Shown here in pieces: positions 59,201 through 64,000 of a stretch of DNA of 64,000 nt. Every line of letters starts with the position of its first letter. The stretch's first letter is position 1. The notes beneath the pieces were generated by a model, which was not told the DNA's origin, did no database searches, and saw only the letters and a list, made by a program, of their open reading frames with translations. The DNA is taken from the NCBI GenBank assembly GCA_001466705.2, contig LATX02000068.1:248001-312000 (forward strand), written 5' to 3'. Origin of the DNA: Moniliophthora roreri. Lineage: Eukaryota; Basidiomycota; Agaricomycetes; Agaricales; Marasmiaceae. The position numbers and the translations under genes are program-made.

Positions 59201-59557
59201 TGGGCACTCGACCCTTTGGACTTGATCTGCCAGGCTTCGGCGGCATGCCCACAGACAGCTTTCCATCTATCAATGGCAACGGAATCTTCCCAGATAACAC
59301 GATGTCTAATTCAGTGTTGAATGCTGGCGACATATACTCCGCCGCCTATCTTCAGCCCCAATCAAACGATTCTGATATGGCGACGTGGTGGAACACTCTT
59401 GGTGGCCAAAATGTGGCAACCATGTGGACAACCGCCCCCACAGGTTTTAGGTAGTGTTGGTCCATCCTGTTCTCCGAAAAGTACTGATTTTGTTCTGCAT
59501 AGTGTCGATGAGTGGGCTCCTTATGTCGAGCATATGAACTCGGCGAATCCGCCGTAA
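56230..59557 (+). CDS. Zn2Cys6 transcription factor with fungal_trans domain, paralog 2
   Basis: The ATG at 56230 opens MDISDGEETPTMQKGWKKRR. Exons 56230-56295, 56348-56366, 56441-56444, 56495-56502, 56553-56558 and 56618 onward build GACDTCRRKKIRCDS and the rest of the six-cysteine cluster. The coil KRGPKSPYVENLEKRLKSME follows. The regulatory domain parallels paralog 1 closely: YVFPENDLLVSLISLYFSQV, KFGGMVLAMCALASRYSDDP, IRFAEELGYHRRKPDGVKLT, LFPTKKSKTILGLVGNDWEQ and ALMFPSLAICTNAARSCIN. The end MWTTAPTGF is spliced to SVDEWAPYVEHMNSANPP, stop at 59555-59557. Intron positions are nearly all shared, so this is a local duplicate. One extra intron (56296-56347) is absent from paralog 1. Targets are unknown. 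Confidence 0.88.
56441..56444 (+). other. 4-base microexon, paralog 2
   Basis: The exon reads ggag, after acceptor ccttcag. The following intron (56445-56494) begins gcgagt, a GC donor, and ends tgtgcag. Confidence 0.7.
56495..56502 (+). other. 8-base microexon, paralog 2
   Basis: The exon reads gaaaaaga, before donor gtgagt. It encodes the end of Arg, Lys-Lys and the first base of Ile. Confidence 0.75.
56553..56558 (+). other. 6-base microexon, paralog 2
   Basis: The exon reads ttcgtt, between acceptor tctttag and donor gtgagt. It encodes the end of Ile, Arg and the first base of the third zinc-binding Cys. Confidence 0.75.
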
Positions 59558-60009
59558 TCGCGTTGATCGGGCTGCGTCTCATTCGGATTTTTTAAATTTT
59601 ATTGACCACCACTCAAATCGTGTGTATCATTAGTGCTAGTATGATTGATGTATGAATACGAATAGATCGTTTTTACTCATTAACGCGCTATAAATGCGAT
59701 GAAAGCTCTTATGTAAATCTAGTACGTGCAACAGTGCATGCGAATCGTCGCGGAGCATCCGGGTTGAAGATAGGATTATGGTGCTGGACAAGATTGGCTT
59801 CTCCACGTACGTTGACCTTTCTTCGCGTAGAGTCAATGAATGGGATGGACTCGACAGTTCCGGCGTAGTTGTATTGTGTTGATTACACTAGATGAAGTGG
59901 GGATCGTTTGGATCATTCAGCGCGGCGTCACGCCACCATGCATCATTGCATCACTCCTATCTTGACACTACACCTCCATTCTCCTTACTTCGTCAAAGCT
60001 TCATACATT
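59558..60009. other. Intergenic region
   Basis: This 450-base AT-rich gap lies between paralog 2 and the next plus-strand gene. No conserved frame was seen. Confidence 0.45.
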
Positions 60010-60746
60010 ATGGGTAAGAGTTCAATAACAAATTTATATCAGATGTTCATACTAAAGTTCATCGACTCCAACATTGATTGATGATCTGGCGTCGTTTCCT
60101 TGTCCCTGGCACAATGTCATCCAGCTACTATCGACACAATCGAACTCAACGAACCCCACCCTCCTAAAGAGAATGCTATTGAAGCCTTTGGAAAGGTCCT
60201 GGACGACATTAAAAAGGCCATCGTTGAATCCCGACGACACTGGGAAAAGCATGAACCCAGGATGTGGAGCAGAGCCCAAGATCTCTCCGACGCTGAACTA
60301 GTCAACTTCAAACTCGAGGTGATTTCCCGTCTGTTTGCACAAATCCGATCGGGCAATGCTCAGTGCTTGATTAGGAGGACCTCTACCTCGTGTGCAGCGC
60401 ACCAACGACGTATGGAACGATTGTACTAGGCAAGATCAGGATCCCAGCTATCAATGACGCGGAAGGGGAGGGCTATATTCATGTCAGGTGTGTTCTGGCT
60501 TGTTGCCTGCCACCTGGTCGCCCTGACGACTCTCATCACATAACCTAGGATACACGATCCCCCAAACAGGGTATGTTGCAGAAACCTCAACGTTCAACGA
60601 GCGATTAAGGTCATTTCTAGGGAACCGAGGACGTCATGTTCCACTCCATCTTCACTGATGAAGGTGAACGAAATGAAAATGGCGAGGCATCGATCTACCG
60701 CGCGATCCAGACAAAGGACCGGGCTTTGGATTTCTTCCATGAATGA
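60010..60746 (+). CDS. Small uncharacterised protein
   Basis: I do not recognise a named family. The ATG at 60010 plus one base is spliced over about 110 bases to ATIDTIELNEPHPPKENAIE, then FGKVLDDIKKAIVESRRHWE and WSRAQDLSDAELVNFKLE. The next block is EDLYLVCSAPTTYGTIVLGK and IRIPAINDAEGEGYIHVR, then IHDPPNR joined to GTEDVMFHSIFTDEGERNEN and TKDRALDFFHE, stop at 60744-60746. The step from FKLE to EDLY needs either a 56-base intron (gtgatt to gattag) or a one-base frameshift after CLIRR. Roughly 155 to 175 residues, cytosolic by appearance. The orderly blocks argue for a real gene. Confidence 0.65.
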
Positions 60747-60997
60747 GAGGAGCTTGGGATACAATGGAAGACGAGAGTGCTGTAATGTGACGTTTAGCAT
60801 ATCTAGGGCTAAATCTGTATCCGTTTCGATCTGCTAATACATTCAAACAGAGCACTGTCGATGCATAGTGACATAGGGACTGGAACATGTCAGGCAAGAC
60901 TGGTGAGCTCCGCCTCTACAACCCCAGAGATGCTGTACGAACGCTAGTTCTGTTTTTGGTTTCCCAATGACCATGTTGGAGATGGGGTTTTATTTGG

Positions 60998-62140
60998 ATG
61001 GACAACGTGAGCAAGGAGGGCGCCACAATCAACGCTTTTCTTCCAGATCAATCATCTACGGACCAACATTTATCGACATTCATCGGTCTCCTGCACAGTA
61101 CAGCAGTATATATTCTCGGAAAATGTGAGTCTTCCGGTGCCTCCTTTGAAATTATAGCTCAATGTTCGGCGGAAAGTCGTCCTGAGCCTGTTCAGTCGTC
61201 AGGTGCCATCACCTATGAGGGTGAAACTCTATCCAGTTTATCCCAGTTACTGAAGACCATCGTGTCCATACCCTCCCAGATCCAAGCAAGGCGACGCCCT
61301 GCCGATTCCGCTTGGTCGATGCCATCTCCCTCTTGGACACCAATGTCCTTGAAATGATTAAATTTCTATCAGTCGGAGAGACCCAGAACTCAAGGAATGA
61401 CCTCTCTTGATACCCTCTTCCTTCGTATGCGGCAATATCATACCCATGGTGGGACATACAACATGCAGAGGGTTCCCCTACTCCCTTTTTCTCCGTTGCG
61501 GGTGCATTACATGCCGATCCTATTTCAATCGGCGTACTCAAGACAGGCTGTCTTGCTGTGAGAGCGTATGGCTGTACCACCCTCTGGCTTGACCGTTTGT
61601 CCATCCTGCCAAGCCACAAGCAGGACAAAACCTGGCAAATGTACCGTTTGTCTCGTGTTTCCTGGTGGGCTAATTAGGCTTGCAGGACTCGACGATTCGA
61701 CAACGTGGATTGACAGGGCGTGGATACTACAAGAAGCGTTAGCACCAGGTCAAGAGAACGTCAAAATTGTGTTCAATTTGTCGCAACCGTCATACAGTGA
61801 TTACTTGCACCAAATATCTACCGCTGAAGGGTACAACGAAGCGTTTCACACCAAGCTATGTGTACAGGGTAACATCAGTAACGACGAGGGTACTAATATC
61901 GAACGCCTTTTCATTGATAAGGTGCTGGAATCTCAGAGATTGGCTACTTGCCGATTAGACCGCTTGATATCTGAGCTCTGGCAACTTACAATCACAATGA
62001 GGCATGATGCACCTTTGCGCTCAGCCGAAACGTGCGTCCAAATTTCGGCTATGGACTTGCAGTGTACACGCGCTCCTCGTCACGTCCAGTCGACATGGTG
62101 TTTAGTGTCATGGATCTCTTTGGTGTGAACTTGGACGTTG
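60998..62140 (+). pseudogene. Broken HET-domain gene (heterokaryon-incompatibility type)
   Basis: Blocks of a HET domain lie in order but not in one frame. They are FRLVDAISLLDTNVLEMIKF, an in-frame TGA after RNDLS, YPLPSYAAISYPWWD, ADPISIGVLKTGCLAVRAYG and TLWLDRLSILPSHKQDKTWQ. A frame change after MYRLSRV leads to CLVFPGGLIRLAGLDDSTTW, IDRAWILQEALAPGQENVKI. Another frame change near 62045 leads to GLAVYTRSSSRPVDMVFSVM and DLFGVNLDVA. Introns cannot explain the TGA without removing the conserved YAAISYPW block. HET proteins trigger non-self recognition in fungi. This copy looks inactive. The N-terminal part (from about 60998) is open but not alignable by eye. Confidence 0.75.
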
Positions 62141-63106
62141 CAAGATGAAAGCGACGGTCGCTTCCATTCAGGAGCTCCTGGCGAGGGGAACGTGGTTGTA
62201 CACCGCCAATGTGTCCTGACCTCCTCACGAGGTCATAGGGCTGATGTTGTGCGATCTCCCCCGCTCGCCAATGCTTGACCTCAGAAGATGTCGAAAAATC
62301 GATTCGTTGACCTCCTACGAGACCCCGGGTTCGATCAGGATTCCGCGCGGGTAGCAACGCCATCACGGCTTGCATTACGGCTCACCTTTTTACGGTTCCT
62401 GTTCCGTGCCGCCGATCCTTTCGCTTTTGAATCATTCCAATTTCTAAGTGCGGCAAACACATATATCATTAATGAATCTAGACTACAGAGTACAACATGG
62501 TGGGCCTAAGCTACCATAAGTCCCCTCGAATTTAGAGACTCTGTATATATAACGACAATTACCTACAGCAATACTATGTCAGTAAGTTGCCCTTTGTGAG
62601 TGAACAGTTCAAGACTTACTTGCTTTGCAACACTTCTAGCTTGAAGTTGCGGCAGAGATCTGCTCATGTAAGTCAGTGACAATGAGATGAGATGGGATGT
62701 ATTGACTTACCATGAACAGAATCCAGGAACTTAGAGGAAAAAACTGCTGAAGTTCAAAAGTTAGAGAGGGAGAACGTGGGGTTAGAAGCAAGAGTGTCTT
62801 AAAGTCAATCGTCTTTTATGCCACATCAAAAAATCAAACACTGGCAAATATCGGTAAGGGAGGGTACAAAACTGTTGAAGCGGAAGGCTTTACGTGCCGT
62901 TGGAGGCTATTGGCTGGGGCCGCCGCTTATATTCTTCGGCGCGCTCGGTTTTGCAGTCATGCCATGCGACTTCTCGTGCCCAGAGTTCCAGACCTCTGAC
63001 GAGCTCAAATCGAGGTCCTCCGAGGTCCCAGCACGATGTCCCTCAACCTCTCGTTCTGAGGTCAAACCGACATCTGACCACTTTGGTGGTGTACGTCACG
63101 GCAACA
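62141..63106. other. Gene-poor stretch after the HET remnant
   Basis: No convincing gene is present. Around 62575-62812 two short intron-like spacers flank a Glu-rich helical piece, EEKTAEVQKLERENVGLEAR, too short to call. At about 62323 the motif gggttcgatc resembles a tRNA T-loop, but no cloverleaf partner was found. Confidence 0.4.
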
Positions 63107-64000
63107 ATGGACCCTTCGAAGGAGTTGCCGACGCTTCCAGAAATGCTGGAGACGAGTGAGCGGGAGAGCGTACGTTCATATAAGAAAAGGCAAAGTCCTT
63201 GCCTTCAAAGTTCTTGGCGGAGGAGGTCTGAACAGATGGCGCACAGACAGAGCACCGAGAGGCGAAATGACCAATTCTGGATATTTCGTCTTTTGGAGCA
63301 AAGCGGCGAAGTAAAACATTGCGCAAAAGAAGTGTATGACGGCCGCGAAATGTGGGTCATAGTCATTGGACGCTTCAAGAATTTCCACCGTGATCTGGAG
63401 AAGTGGGAGACGGTCGAGGTTAGCATTCCCGTCTACTCGGGGTCTGTTTACTATTTGAAAAAAAGATCGGAATGACGGCAAGGGGAATGAGGGACTGGTA
63501 CAAACCGGGGCCATTTTGGCAGGCCCTGCCAAAGATGAGTTCGGACTTGGTGAAATCAGCCGTTTCTTGACTTCTTTCCATGACCTCGACCACCTAATCT
63601 GTCTTTTTGGCTTAGAAACTAGGGCTCTTACATCTGCTATTGGCCTCTATATCTCTTATGGCAACTTTGGTTGTACCTTTTTGAAGCTTAAAGGCCCTGG
63701 ATCCTCTACTTGCGATGAACACTGTCTCAGGCATCCGAACTGGACTTTCAAGACATGCATGACTTCTGCATATTCATTAGCTGCCCTCAGGTCATCAACG
63801 TGGGCCTATGCATTGCTCCGGGCTCTTCCTGTGGTTTTGTTTGTGGTAGGGGTGACTATATGTTTCTGCTTACTTGCATGCTTGGGTATGAATGACGTTC
63901 TCTCGAGCCACTTGCGCATTTCCTGTCCAGAAATCATTTTCCCTGGACTCTTAGAACCTCTTTCCAGCAAACAAGTGTTGTCTTCTGGGTATCCGATCTG
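63107..64000 (+). CDS. Unrecognised partial gene running off the window, with a membrane segment
   Basis: From 63459 to the window end one frame stays open for about 180 codons. It includes AGPAKDEFGLGEISRFLTSF, HDLDHLICLFGLETRALTSA, KGPGSSTCDEHCLRHPNWTF and a hydrophobic segment LLRALPVVLFVVGVTICFCL. A possible N-terminal exon starts at the ATG 63107 (MDPSKELPTLPEMLETSERE) and reads RFKNFHRDLEKWETVE. A 63-base intron (63420-63482, gttagc to ggcaag) would join the two in frame, though both splice sites are weak. I recognise no family. The 3' end is missing. The long open frame is unlikely by chance, but the N-terminal link is tentative. Confidence 0.45.

Noticed and set aside
62310..62345. 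tRNA-like T-loop sequence gggttcgatc
   Set aside because: No matching acceptor, D or anticodon stems could be found around it.

Overview
This window is nuclear DNA of a filamentous basidiomycete, almost certainly an agaricomycete. Genes lie head to head or tail to tail with short gaps and are cut by many introns of about 50 to 60 bases. The proteins (Bre1, Crz1-like, ERT1-like, a fused allantoicase/ureidoglycolate lyase, paired Zn2Cys6 factors with 'fungal_trans' domains, a HET remnant) are of basidiomycete type. I saw no rRNA, convincing tRNA, CRISPR array or intact transposon.

Bases 1-8551 hold a truncated Golgi CASP/COY1 gene, mitochondrial ribosomal protein uS9m, the histone H2B ubiquitin ligase BRE1 and an allantoicase-ureidoglycolate lyase fusion. 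Bases 8.8-15.3 kb hold a decayed unknown gene, an atypical short-chain dehydrogenase, an epoxide hydrolase and the release-factor methyltransferase MTQ1. Bases 15.4-35 kb are dense with housekeeping and regulatory genes: an ERT1/AcuK-type factor, PRA1, a small coiled-coil ORF, PEX5, a Crz1-like zinc-finger factor, a hormone-sensitive-lipase-like hydrolase, taspase, an NAD(P)-binding protein, SLU7, a membrane protein with a DUF1771-like coil, and galactokinase.

Bases 35.4-50.1 kb carry nuclear and trafficking machinery: CHD1, TFIIH subunit TFB4, COG7, an SNAPC3-like protein, RNase H2 subunit B and a Ser/Pro-rich unknown. Bases 50.6-59.6 kb hold two paralogous Zn2Cys6 transcription factors flanking a mitochondrial 2-methylcitrate dehydratase. 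From 60 kb the DNA looks like accessory sequence: a small unknown protein, a broken HET-domain gene, gene-poor sequence, and an open frame with a membrane segment that runs off the end.

The most striking signal is in gene structure. In both Zn2Cys6 paralogs the DNA-binding cluster is assembled from three consecutive microexons of 4, 8 and 6 bases. They total 18 bases, so skipping all three keeps the frame but removes a zinc-binding cysteine. Galactokinase also needs an 8-base microexon to build its signature motif, and four introns in the window appear to use GC-AG ends. All splice models here are inferred by eye from conserved motifs and splice signals.
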